DNA of 64,000 nucleotides from NCBI RefSeq assembly GCF_900187605.1, contig NZ_FYEA01000015.1, positions 1 to 64,000 of the forward strand, read 5' to 3'. The notes beneath the pieces are model-generated. The model was given only the letters and a program-made list of their open reading frames with translations, made no database searches and was not told where the DNA came from. Made by a program: the position numbers and the translations under genes. Origin of the DNA: Pseudomonas sp. Irchel 3H7. GTDB taxonomy: Bacteria > Pseudomonadota > Gammaproteobacteria > Pseudomonadales > Pseudomonadaceae. Below are positions 46,249 through 54,850 of the stretch, one piece after another (the stretch's first letter is position 1; each line of letters starts with the position of its first letter).

Positions 46249-47688
46249 TCAATAGCCGACGAAGTAATACGCCTGTCGTCCGACCATCATGGTCTTGAGC
46301 ACTTTCAGTGGGGCGGCGGGTTCGCTGTCGCCGGCCATCACCACGACATGGGATGGCGAGGCCGCGAGGAAATCTCGCAACTGCACTTCGGTATCCAGGC
46401 CTTTGAGCACTTGCTGGGTATAGAAGACCGTAGCGCCACCGACCCGCTCATTGGCCTGAAACAGCGCGACTTGATGCCCAGCGGTTTGCAGCGTCTGAAT
46501 TTCAACGCTCAACGGCAGGAACGAAAGCTTTTTGTCGGCGTGGGGCAGTGCCCACTGCGCGGCGGCGAGGTAACTGCCGATCACCAGCGTGAGCACACCG
46601 ACTGCCAGTGTTTGACGCTGCCGGGCGATTCGGCCTACGAATCCATTACCGGATTCGTACTGCTTCAATCGCTCAAACAGCACCCCTGCATACTCCGCAG
46701 CGATCACCGCGGCGGCCGGTGTCATCGACATCAGGTACACCGTGCGTTTGCTCGACGCCAACGTCAGCATGATGAATTGCGCCACGATCCACAGGCTGAA
46801 AAACAGCAGGTAACGGTCGGCCTTCAATTGTTTGCGGAAATGCCAGAGCCCCAGGTACACCAGAATATTCCACGGCAGGAAGGCTTCCGGCAGTTTGGCC
46901 AAGTAGTAATAGAACGGTTCATAGTGCCCGGCCTCGACGAACGATCCGCTGAAGCGCCCGACGCTGTTGGTCAGCAGCACCTCTTTGACGGCCCGCGCAC
47001 CGCCGTGCTGGAAGAGGATGACGAGCCAGATCAGCAGCGGAATCAAACCGACCAGGGTCAGTAAACCCGGGCGCAACCAGTCGGCGATTTTCAGGCGCTT
47101 GTCCATCAGGTTGTCGGCCAGCAGATAGGCGAAAATCACCACGCCCGGCATGGCCAGCCCCAGCACACCCTTGCTCAATGTAGCGATGGCGATCCCAACG
47201 ACAAACAACAGCGAGTTGCCCGCGGTCGACGCCCGTTGCGCCTGGAAAAAGGCCAGCAGCGCGGTGGTCACGCCGAGGGCGAGCAACGCGTCCTCACCGA
47301 CCCCGCGCACATTGCTCCAGTAACTGGCCATGGTCGCGAGCAGAATGCCTACGGTCCAGGCAATCATTTTCGGCCGCTCGAAACGCCGCAACATGCCGTA
47401 CAGCAGCATCACACTGAGCAACCCGGCAACCGCCGACGCCAGCCGCACGGCCCACGGTGAAACGCCGAACATACGCATGGCGCCAGCATCCAGCCACAGG
47501 CTTAACGGTGGTTTTTCCAGAAACGGTTCACCAAACAGACGAGGTGTCACCCAGTCGTCGTCCAGATGCATCTCCATGGCGATGCCAGCCACGCGGGCCT
47601 CGGTGGAGCCTTGCAATTGATGGCCGCCCAATGCGAAGAAAAACAGCAGGGCGGCAAGCAGAAACAGCGAAGTGACGGCACGCGACAT
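46249..47688 (-). CDS. ArnT/PMT-like membrane glycosyltransferase (GT-C)
   Basis: A 479-residue polytopic protein with 10-12 membrane segments. HQLQGSTEARVAGIAMEMHL holds the acidic loop, DDWVTPRLFGEPFLEKPPLS is the classic PMT/ArnT N-terminal motif, and WSNVRGVGEDALLALGV follows. Such enzymes transfer a sugar from undecaprenyl phosphate, for example aminoarabinose to lipid A. The acceptor is not known here. I chose the ATG at 47688, which starts at the first membrane helix; an ATG at 47727 is possible. Confidence 0.85.
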   Translation of the reverse strand: MSRAVTSLFLLAALLFFFALGGHQLQGSTEARVAGIAMEMHLDDDWVTPRLFGEPFLEKPPLSLWLDAGAMRMFGVSPWAVRLASAVAGLLSVMLLYGMLRRFERPKMIAWTVGILLATMASYWSNVRGVGEDALLALGVTTALLAFFQAQRASTAGNSLLFVVGIAIATLSKGVLGLAMPGVVIFAYLLADNLMDKRLKIADWLRPGLLTLVGLIPLLIWLVILFQHGGARAVKEVLLTNSVGRFSGSFVEAGHYEPFYYYLAKLPEAFLPWNILVYLGLWHFRKQLKADRYLLFFSLWIVAQFIMLTLASSKRTVYLMSMTPAAAVIAAEYAGVLFERLKQYESGNGFVGRIARQRQTLAVGVLTLVIGSYLAAAQWALPHADKKLSFLPLSVEIQTLQTAGHQVALFQANERVGGATVFYTQQVLKGLDTEVQLRDFLAASPSHVVVMAGDSEPAAPLKVLKTMMVGRQAYYFVGY

Positions 47689-47756
47689 GGTGTTCAGGCA
47701 ACCGGAAGGGGCGGGAGGCCTGAGCATACGTCGGCAATCCTGAACAAATTGTGAAG

Positions 47757-48344
47757 CTAGTCCAATTGTCGCGACCAACGCTTCTCCGGCGTTTCGAACA
47801 GCGGATTGACCAGCGCTGTCAGCACATGATCCTGCCAGCGCCCGGCAATGTTCAGGTACGCCTTGGCGTAACCCTCGCGCTCGAAGCCCAGACGCTCAAG
47901 CAAGCGCTCACTGCGCTCGTTGCCGGGAATGTAGTTGGCCATGATCCGATGCAGGTTCTGGATATCGAACATGTAGTCGATGCCAGCCTTCAGCGCTTCG
48001 TGCATCAAGCCCTGTCCCTGTTGGGCTTCATCAATGTGATAGCCCAGATAGCACGCCTGAAAGGCCCCGCGAATGATGCCGCTGAAGTTGCACGCGCCGA
48101 TCATCTGCTGGCCGTCCGGCGTCAGTAGCGCGAAATGCATGGCCAGCCCGGCCTCGAATGCGCTGGCCTGTATTTCAAGGCGCCGGCGAATCTGCTTGGT
48201 GGAAAAATATTCAGTGGTGCGTATCGGTGACCAGGGCGCGAGGTGGCGCTGATTGCGTCGGTAGAACTCGCTTTCAAGCTCGGCCTGCTCCGGTGCAAGT
48301 ATCGCGAGCGTCAGGCGTTGGCAGGGCAGGGTCAACAGCGGCAT
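47757..48344 (-). CDS. GNAT acetyltransferase (RimJ/RimL-like)
   Basis: A 195-residue GNAT_3-type acetyltransferase: LPCQRLTLAILAPEQAELES, FYRRNQRHLAPWSP, MIGACNFSGIIRGAFQACYL, HIDEAQQGQGLMHEALKAGI (acetyl-CoA loop Q-x-x-G-x-G/L) and HRIMANYIPGNERSERLLER. The family acetylates N-termini of ribosomal proteins or small amines; the substrate here is unknown. Lies 68 bases upstream of the glycosyltransferase gene on the same strand. Confidence 0.88.
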   Translation of the reverse strand: MPLLTLPCQRLTLAILAPEQAELESEFYRRNQRHLAPWSPIRTTEYFSTKQIRRRLEIQASAFEAGLAMHFALLTPDGQQMIGACNFSGIIRGAFQACYLGYHIDEAQQGQGLMHEALKAGIDYMFDIQNLHRIMANYIPGNERSERLLERLGFEREGYAKAYLNIAGRWQDHVLTALVNPLFETPEKRWSRQLD

Positions 48345-48435
48345 CGGGCGCTCCGGCTTGTGGGATCTGCAGGCAGAGTCGCGCAATCACCGGGGTTACG
48401 GCAAGTCGTGGCGAAGACAGGACTTTGTTTCAGGC

Positions 48436-48461
48436 AAAAAAAAGCCCGCAGGAGCGCGGGC
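48436..48461 (-). terminator. Terminator for the - strand small-protein gene
   Basis: On the - strand GCCCGC-GCTCCT-GCGGGC is followed by eight T (48436-48443). It lies 130 bases after the gene at 48593-48967 and before the acetyltransferase. Confidence 0.85.
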
Positions 48462-48592
48462 GAACCGTAGTTTCTTGAATGAGCGAGCGGACTGTACAAG
48501 GGTTGGCCGCGCAGCTGCAGTGAAGAAAAATTCATCTCGATGGGCGGCCCCAATGCAGTCCGATGCGCAACCGAGCGCCGGGGTTTCGCCCG

Positions 48593-48967
48593 TCAATGGC
48601 GGGTTTCAGGCCCGGTAGTGTTCAGCGGTTTCTGCGGATCAAGATTGTCCCGTGCCCGACAAATCAGGATCTCGGCCAGTGCGCTCAATTGCTTCATGGC
48701 CACCGCCACATGGCGTTTTGAGCCGTCGAACTCATCGGCAAAGGTTGCGCTGATGGCCGCGAGGGAATCGAGGATCTCGCTGGCGTGGGTGAGCAGGGTC
48801 AGGGTGTCGACATCGTCGCGCACCCTGATGAGTTGATTGAGCGGGATGCTACGGCGCCGTTTGTGCGCTTCGCTGTGTGCGCTGTTATTCGATTGCGGTT
48901 GGGTGCTGGACGTTGGCGCGTCGGACGGTGCCGGGCCAACCAGCGAAAGACGGGGGATTTTCTTCAT
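48593..48967 (-). CDS. Small Pseudomonas hypothetical (DUF6124/DUF3077-like C-terminus)
   Basis: A 124-residue protein starting MKKIPRLSLVGPAPSDAP, with a Ser/Gln-rich linker and a helical C-terminal half: TLTLLTHASEILDSLAAISA, DEFDGSKRHVAVAMKQLSAL, AEILICRARDNL. The C-terminal pattern parallels the protein at 29378-29743. No function is known. The ATG at 48967 is preferred over an in-frame start at 48991. Confidence 0.75.
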   Translation of the reverse strand: MKKIPRLSLVGPAPSDAPTSSTQPQSNNSAHSEAHKRRRSIPLNQLIRVRDDVDTLTLLTHASEILDSLAAISATFADEFDGSKRHVAVAMKQLSALAEILICRARDNLDPQKPLNTTGPETRH

Positions 48968-49206
48968 GACGTAGCTCCGTGGAGTGAACATTCACTGCAA
49001 TTGCGGCTGCCAAACCGTCCGCTGGATGGCAGTGGTCGTGGAGCGTAACGCCCTGAGGAACTGTGCACCAGTTCATCAAAGTCGACGCGTGTTGCAGGAA
49101 TTTTCCTAGGACGTTCGATGTGGGAGGGCGGGCGTAGCGATAAAACCAAACGGCAGTCGCGGTGATCACGGATAGTCATTTCAAGACGTGTGGTCCGGAC
49201 GGGAAC

Positions 49207-50130
49207 TCAATACTCCGCCACCTTATCTCCGCGCAGAACCCACCCGGCCTCGCCCGTCACCAACGTGTATTGAACCTGGCGCATCTTCCCCGTGCGGCCT
49301 GCGCCTGCATCAGTGCTGTCATACACCGGGAAGCGCTGCACCAAGGCGTTTTCCACCACCGCAAACGAATCCTCGCCCTGATAGCCCTCGGCGATGTTTG
49401 GATTGTCGCTGACCGGCGGCAGGTAGATTTCGCTCAGGGATTTCTTGTTGTTGGCTGAATAGGCAATCAGATCGCCCGGCATGCCGCGTCCGGGAATGCG
49501 GGTGAAAACGTAGATTTCGGGCGAGCCGTCGTTGTTCAGGTCGCCAATCTCGGCGCGGACGATATCGCCCTTGAGCGGCCGGGTAATCGCGCTGTTGTCG
49601 ATTTCCAGGCCTTTGGGTTCAATGCGCAAAACGGCTTGGCCATCGGCCTGTTCACGGCTGACGTGAAAGCGGATGCCCTGCAATTCCAATGTCTGCTCGA
49701 ACGGTTTCGTCCCGTCCGCCGCATCAGCAGTGGCGAGCCTCAGAGACAACGCATAGTTGGCGACTTCGTTGCGCCGTGCCGCATTGCGCATGAGGTATAC
49801 CTGAACGGTGTACTCGCCATCGGAAGGTAAGGTGCCGGAAAAGTGATTGCCCATGATCGAGCCGTTGAACAGTGCGTAATCCGCGCCCTTGGCAGTAATG
49901 TTGAAGTAAGCGGAGGTGTTGGATGGTTTGAAATCGACGGTGAGCATCTGGCCGGTCCTGGCGTTGAATCGGTACTCCGCCGTTTGGTCACCCTTGATCG
50001 ACTGTTTGCGCTGGACACTGTCGGCGCTGGTTGTGAAAGCGATCGGTTCGACGCGCACAGCGCCAGCATCTGCTGCGTGGACAGGCAGGGAAATCAGTGC
50101 CGCCAGCGTGGCGGCGATCCAGATCTTCAT
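49207..50130 (-). CDS. Periplasmic PliG-like g-type lysozyme inhibitor with C-terminal extension
   Basis: A 307-residue exported protein (signal KIWIAATLAALISLPVHAA). Residues about 40-140 match PliG: GDQTAEYRFNARTGQMLTVD, then KPSNTSAYFNITAKG, FNGSIMGNHFSG, LPSDGEYTVQVYLMRNAARR. PliG proteins inhibit animal g-type lysozyme and are normally about 130 residues. The extra C-terminal half has an FG-GAP-like calcium loop (IGDLNNDGSPEIYVFTR). GGAG precedes the ATG at 50130. It may combine lysozyme inhibition with another binding role. Confidence 0.72.
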   Translation of the reverse strand: MKIWIAATLAALISLPVHAADAGAVRVEPIAFTTSADSVQRKQSIKGDQTAEYRFNARTGQMLTVDFKPSNTSAYFNITAKGADYALFNGSIMGNHFSGTLPSDGEYTVQVYLMRNAARRNEVANYALSLRLATADAADGTKPFEQTLELQGIRFHVSREQADGQAVLRIEPKGLEIDNSAITRPLKGDIVRAEIGDLNNDGSPEIYVFTRIPGRGMPGDLIAYSANNKKSLSEIYLPPVSDNPNIAEGYQGEDSFAVVENALVQRFPVYDSTDAGAGRTGKMRQVQYTLVTGEAGWVLRGDKVAEY

Positions 50131-50346
50131 CTTCAACTCCATTCATCTCGATGTTTGCAGCATAGAGGCTGCGTCGAGCCAGCGTCATGAAGTGCGAGGA
50201 TTAAATGTTGCTGGATTTGAGCGTGTGCTTGAAGGGGCGGCCAGCGTTGGATGTTCGATCCATCAGGAAACCGTTCACATAATTCTCACCTGAGTTCTGC
50301 CATGATCATCACCGGCATTCCATCAGCCCGAGTGAGTGATTCCGTC

Positions 50347-51387
50347 ATGAATGTGAGCGTTCTCTACGCTTTGGTTGCGGCAGCATTGTTTGGCGCCAGC
50401 ACGCCACTCGCCAAGCTGCTGGGGGTACAGATTTCACCGATTCTATTGGCCGGGTTGCTCTATCTGGGCAGCGGGCTGGGTCTGACCGTCCTGCGTTTTG
50501 CCCGCGATCGAGGCTGGCAGCGCTCCGGACTCGGCACCGGCGAATGGCCGTGGCTGATCGGAGCCATCGGCTTCGGCGGTGTACTGGCGCCAGTGGCATT
50601 GATGTTCGGTTTGACCAGAACATCCGGCGCGAGCGCGTCACTGATGCTCAATCTGGAATCAGTGCTCACGGCGCTATTGGCGTGGGTCGTGTTCAAGGAA
50701 AATGCCGATCGGCGAATCGTGATCGGCATGCTCGCCATCGTGGCCGGTGGTGTCGTGTTGTCCTGGCCGCAAGAGGCCGTGTCGGCGCAGGACTGGACAG
50801 GCCCGCTGGCCGTCGCGTTCGCCTGCTTTTGCTGGGCCATCGACAACAACCTGACGCGTAAGGTCTCTGCCTCGGATGCACTGTTTATCGCGGGCAGCAA
50901 AGGTCTTATGGCGGGAGTGGTCAACTGCGGCCTGGCCTTGTTCATCGGCAAACAACTGCCCGCAGCCGACTCGCTGGTGCCCATCCTGCTGGTCGGGTTT
51001 CTCGGCTACGGCGTCAGCCTGGTGATGTTCGTCCTCGCCCTGCGCGGGCTGGGCAGTGCACGCACCGGCGCGTACTTTTCCACCGCACCGTTTCTGGGCG
51101 CAGCGATCTCGATTCTGCTGCTGGGCGAGTCGGTATCGCTGATGTTCCTGCTCGCAGCAGCGTTGATGGCCGTGGGGGTGTGGATTCACCTGATGGAAAA
51201 CCATAGTCATGAGCATCAGCACGAACGGCTCGAGCATGAGCATCGTCATACACACGACGAGCATCATCAGCATGCGCACGGGTTTGAGTGGGATGGAACG
51301 GAGCCGCACAGTCATCCGCATGTGCATACGCCGATGCGTCATCGGCATGCGCATTTTCCGGATGTGCATCATCGGCATGAGCATTGA
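50347..51387 (+). CDS. EamA/DMT-family transporter with histidine-rich C-terminal tail
   Basis: A 346-residue protein with ten hydrophobic segments and two EamA repeats (SVLYALVAAALFGASTPLAK; later GPLAVAFACFCWAIDNNLTR). The last 60 residues form a hydrophilic tail with more than 20 His in HEH, HQH and HRH clusters. DMT permeases move metabolites or metals; the tail suggests Zn, Ni or Co binding on the cytoplasmic side. The substrate is not known. ATG 50347 begins at the first helix; an in-frame ATG at 50302 is an alternative. Confidence 0.85.
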   Translation: MNVSVLYALVAAALFGASTPLAKLLGVQISPILLAGLLYLGSGLGLTVLRFARDRGWQRSGLGTGEWPWLIGAIGFGGVLAPVALMFGLTRTSGASASLMLNLESVLTALLAWVVFKENADRRIVIGMLAIVAGGVVLSWPQEAVSAQDWTGPLAVAFACFCWAIDNNLTRKVSASDALFIAGSKGLMAGVVNCGLALFIGKQLPAADSLVPILLVGFLGYGVSLVMFVLALRGLGSARTGAYFSTAPFLGAAISILLLGESVSLMFLLAAALMAVGVWIHLMENHSHEHQHERLEHEHRHTHDEHHQHAHGFEWDGTEPHSHPHVHTPMRHRHAHFPDVHHRHEH

Positions 51388-51444
51388 GGTGTGTGGGGAG
51401 GGATTGGTTTTTGGCGGTAGGGGCTGGATGGGACGGCCAGATGC

Positions 51445-51475
51445 GACAAAGCCCGCACTTGGCGGGCTTTGTCGT
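51445..51475 (+). terminator. EamA gene terminator; last core-like feature before the island
   Basis: GACAAAGCCCGC (51445-51456) pairs exactly with GCGGGCTTTGTC (51462-51473). The following DNA is AT-richer and non-coding, so the chromosome-island border probably lies just right of this point. Confidence 0.85.
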
Positions 51476-51479
51476 TGAG

Positions 51480-52101
51480 AGTTGGTGGGCCGGGGTAATC
51501 TGACTTCAGATTCTATCCTATTGATTATTATCGTTAACTTTCGTTTTCTATTTTGCTTGGAATACCAATGGGAATACCTCACGAGATAGCCATGCTCTGG
51601 CCAGTCGCTTGTAATCGATTTTACACCGTTGCTTCTCATCTATGATCAGGGGGGATCTTCCTGCCGCTGTCGGGACACAGGTTACGCTTGATAAGAGGCT
51701 GAAGGTGGTGACTGGCAGAAACCGGCCAAAAGCTCCCGTCGCATTCGGTAGAAAACGACCTAATGCTGTCATTCCAAAAGTCTACGAAAGCGGGTGGGAT
51801 GCAGTACGTCCCTGACGGACTACGTTGGATAGCGCGATATCCAATCGGCAGCCCGCTACATCGAGAGTGAGACACCATTCGGCGATTGTTCGCGCCAATG
51901 CGTACGAAGAGAGCATTAGCACCAATTCATGCCGTTTGTGGTTCGACGGCTCGCGGCGAAAAATGATAAGCATCGGCCAGTTGAAGCTTGGACCTAAGAG
52001 CAGGCTGTCTTTACATTCGGCTCGGATATATTACTCTTGCGCTGCGCCTCAGGAAAGCTAGAACTCCCCAGGCTTTAGCTTAGTGAATATCAGGGTTGGG
52101 A
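51480..52101. other. Non-coding left border zone of the genomic island
   Basis: No supported gene in about 620 bases. The first 150 bases are AT-rich (TTGATTATTATCGTTAACTT). The - strand segment 51680-51775 (ACGGGAGCTTTTGGCCGGTT) resembles remnants often seen beside pseudomonad islands, and CTTTTGGCCG recurs at 54678-54687. Short frames on both strands lack recognisable protein features. Confidence 0.5.
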
Positions 52102-52992
52102 ATGACTAATACAGTTCTTTATGGAAATGGCCTAAACAGGCTTTCAAATAATGCCGTTAGTTGGAATGACTTACTGGATGAGCTCAAGGGTTCAAATGGT
52201 TTTGATAACGGTCGACTGCCATATACCATGGTGTATGAAAGAATCTTTATGGGGAAGCATAAGGCGAACGAGAAAGATAAATTCGATGAGTTGGATCTGA
52301 AAATAAAAATCGCTAGCTCTCTTGCGGAGCAGGAGTCGAATGAAATCTTCGAATTGCTAGCGGGTATGGATTTTGAAAACTATCTTACGACAAATTATGA
52401 CTATGCTTTCGAAAAAGCGATCGGTGTACTGCCGGAAATATTAAGCACTGAAGACATCTACAGCTTGCGAAGGAAACGTAGGTATAAGATTGGTAATGAC
52501 GTAAAGCAACTTTGGAATATTCATGGTGAGATTGATAATCCCAAGTCAATTATGCTTGGCTTAGATCACTACTGCGGGTCCTTAAGTAAAATAGATTCGT
52601 ATGTCAAAGGCACCTACAAGCACTCTGTTGACGGGAAACCGATCCAAGTTGCGCCAATGAAAGATAAGCTGAGGGATCAAGAGTTTTGTCACGCCTCTTG
52701 GGTGGATTTATTTTTTTCCTCAGATGTTCATATAATCGGTTTCGGCATGGATTATAGCGAGACAGATCTATGGTGGCTTTTAAATAAAAGAGCTCGGTTC
52801 GCTGCCGAAAATCTCGTAAAAAACGAAATATATTTTTACTCTCACTACTTGGATGATGAGAAAAAAGGCTTGCTGGAGTCCTTTGGTGTTAATATTGTAC
52901 TCGCAGAAATTTGTAGTGGCGATTATAAAAGTATGTATAGGGCCACCATTGAAAAAATGCTTCCTCCGTCGGTTTCGGTGCGAGCGGCATAG
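52102..52992 (+). CDS. SIR2-like domain protein (SIR2_2), candidate antiphage NADase
   Basis: A 296-residue stand-alone SIR2-like protein. Motifs: LYGNGLNRLS (residues 7-16, nucleotide loop), YLTTNYDYAFEKA (about 94-106), NIHGEIDNPKSIMLG with the conserved His-Gly (about 139), and HIIGFGMDYSETDLWWLL (about 209-226). SIR2-like domains in defence systems such as Thoeris, DSR and SIR2-Argonaute hydrolyse NAD+ on phage sensing. There is no membrane segment and no obvious fused sensor. The gene is markedly AT-richer than the core genes and its neighbours are defence-like. The start could be a TTG at 52096. Confidence 0.8.
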   Translation: MTNTVLYGNGLNRLSNNAVSWNDLLDELKGSNGFDNGRLPYTMVYERIFMGKHKANEKDKFDELDLKIKIASSLAEQESNEIFELLAGMDFENYLTTNYDYAFEKAIGVLPEILSTEDIYSLRRKRRYKIGNDVKQLWNIHGEIDNPKSIMLGLDHYCGSLSKIDSYVKGTYKHSVDGKPIQVAPMKDKLRDQEFCHASWVDLFFSSDVHIIGFGMDYSETDLWWLLNKRARFAAENLVKNEIYFYSHYLDDEKKGLLESFGVNIVLAEICSGDYKSMYRATIEKMLPPSVSVRAA

Positions 52993-53288
52993 TAATCATG
53001 GGCGCCGACTTTCTCAGGATTAAGTATTAAGTATCGAATTAGATTGATATCGCTTATCACCCGGTCTCTAATAGAGTTATGATGACGAGATCGGTCGAGG
53101 TATGGGGATGGTAATGATTCAAGGGGCTTTATAATGTCCCTAGCGTCCTAAATGTTCTTTATTTTTGCTTGCCCACGCAGAGTAGGCTTGTCTATTGCGT
53201 GCATATGTTGGCGTCATTGTGAGCCACTGTTTATAGCGTAGCCTTTTATGTGAGGCGCTAGGTCAATAGGCTCTTAAGAGATACTCAA
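52993..53288. other. Intergenic region between SIR2 and RES genes
   Basis: No gene seen. A TATAAT hexamer at 53130-53135, without a strong -35, could serve the RES gene, whose leader would then be about 150 bases. The gap suggests the two genes are not one tight operon. Confidence 0.45.
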
Positions 53289-54500
53289 ATGGTCGATAAA
53301 ACGCACATCTGTGAGCTTTGTGCTAGTGATAACGAATTGAGATTAGAGATTCAAGAGAGGGGTGTCCGTGCTAAGCTTTGCCCGACTTGTAAGAGAAAAG
53401 GTGTCCGAACTCTTAGCGCAGAGGACAGAAGGGTCAAGCAAATAGTTAGAGCGCTAATTAGAGTTAATTATTCCGAATGGCATTACAATGATCATATTGG
53501 AGGAAGTTCGCTCTACAATTTGATGTCTAAGGGTGAAGTGGTATTTAGTTTTGACAAAGATATTGATTTCCCTCTTCCTGATGAGGTTTGGGGTGCAATT
53601 GAGCAGGATCTAGGATGGTACCCAGAGTCTGAAGAAGATATTGCTCTAGGAGGAGGCTATTGGGATGGTAGTATTCTTGATGCGATACGAGGAAATCATA
53701 GTGGTTTTGTGAATGGACTGGTAAATAAAGCATTGCAAAATAACCATTTTGAAGTAGAGCCAGCAGTAAGAGAGAAGCTCAAGACTCTTTCTTCTTACCT
53801 TGTTCAGGCTATTCCAGCGGGAGCAGAATATTTTCGAGGTCGTGTTGGTGTTAGCTCGCGGCTTTCCCCTGTTTTTATAGAGCCTGGCTATCCGCCAGAA
53901 TATAAGTATCAGGCTTACCAGTCAGCGGATATTGATCGCCCACCATTGCATCTGGCAACTGAGGGACGATTCAATCGCACTAGAGTTTCGGTTTTGTACT
54001 TGGCGTCTGACTCCAGTACTGCTGTGTCTGAACTTCGCCCAGATCCTGGACATCTTGTTTCAATTTCAAAATTTCGTTCCGTTCGCGACCTTAAGATCGC
54101 AAATTTTGCAAGTTTTGATGTGCGGAATTTTCTTAGTGATAGCAAGCTAGAGCAATTGAGGGAAATACTGTCTATTGCTGATATATTGAGTGTTCCAGTA
54201 CAGCCTGAGCATCGTTATCTTTATAGCCTTACTCAGCTATTTGGTGATGCTCTGCGACTTGAAGGATTTGATGGCTTAACATTTAAAAGCAGTGTCGGGG
54301 AGGGGGTTAATTTAACTTGTTTCGTTGCTGACGCTTTCATTCCAATTGCTGGCAGTGAAGCTGTTTATGAGATTTCCTCTCTGCGGTACGAACTCAGAAG
54401 CATGCCAGTAATTGGTGAAAGTTATGATGAGTTTGAGTACCAGTCTGATGAAAATAGTCCACTTTCAACGCTTTTGCATAGTATAGCCAAGAAGAGATAA
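53289..54500 (+). CDS. RES-domain protein with zinc-ribbon/HEPN-type N-terminus
   Basis: A 403-residue protein. It opens with a Cys4 zinc ribbon (CELC at residues 8-11, CPTC about 33-36), continues with a helical region of about 110 residues resembling the HEPN/RES N-terminal domain, and ends with a RES domain: AEYFRGRVGV (about 179-188) and GRFNRTRVSVLYLASDSSTA with VSELRP (about 226-252), which supply the conserved Arg, Tyr and Glu. RES domains of Xre-RES toxins (for example MbcT) degrade NAD+. There is no Xre-type antitoxin beside it, so control must be intrinsic or come from elsewhere. Strongly AT-rich, island-like codon use. Confidence 0.83.
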   Translation: MVDKTHICELCASDNELRLEIQERGVRAKLCPTCKRKGVRTLSAEDRRVKQIVRALIRVNYSEWHYNDHIGGSSLYNLMSKGEVVFSFDKDIDFPLPDEVWGAIEQDLGWYPESEEDIALGGGYWDGSILDAIRGNHSGFVNGLVNKALQNNHFEVEPAVREKLKTLSSYLVQAIPAGAEYFRGRVGVSSRLSPVFIEPGYPPEYKYQAYQSADIDRPPLHLATEGRFNRTRVSVLYLASDSSTAVSELRPDPGHLVSISKFRSVRDLKIANFASFDVRNFLSDSKLEQLREILSIADILSVPVQPEHRYLYSLTQLFGDALRLEGFDGLTFKSSVGEGVNLTCFVADAFIPIAGSEAVYEISSLRYELRSMPVIGESYDEFEYQSDENSPLSTLLHSIAKKR

Positions 54501-54850
54501 TACACTTTAGCTTCTGGCGTCTGATAGTTTTGTGGAGAAGTTCATGCTCCGCCACGGAAAATTATGGCTTGACGTGTTCAGCTAAAGTAATATTTTCTCC
54601 TTGCCCATTATTAAAAAGCGTCGTCGAATAGAATTATAAAATTTGGCTAACGCTATCTAGAGAGGGTGGAGATCCGCTTTTGGCCGAAAGCGGACGCTTA
54701 CGCGATATAGATGGTTTGGCGCTTAGTGACTTACTCGTTCATTGCTTGTCGAGCACCTCGATCTAACGCTGGAAGCGTTCCAAAGCGGTCAGTCATACGA
54801 CGCGGTTTCCACAAACAAAGGAAAGCCCACAATTATCAAAACACCACAAG
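54501..54850. other. Convergent intergenic region with palindromes
   Basis: No gene seen. ACTTTAGCT (54504-54512) and AGCTAAAGT (54580-54588) form a 9-base inverted repeat around 67 bases. CCGCTTTTGGCCGAAAGCGG (54674-54693) is a near-perfect 20-base palindrome. Neither is followed by a clean T tract, so the end signals of the RES and NACHT genes are unclear. Confidence 0.5.

Noticed and set aside
51548..51973. Short frames on the - strand at the island border
   Set aside because: No start signals or family features; the sequence looks like repeat remnants rather than genes.
54674..54693. CCGCTTTTGGCCGAAAGCGG palindrome as a terminator
   Set aside because: No T tract follows on either strand; kept only as a note in the intergenic entry.
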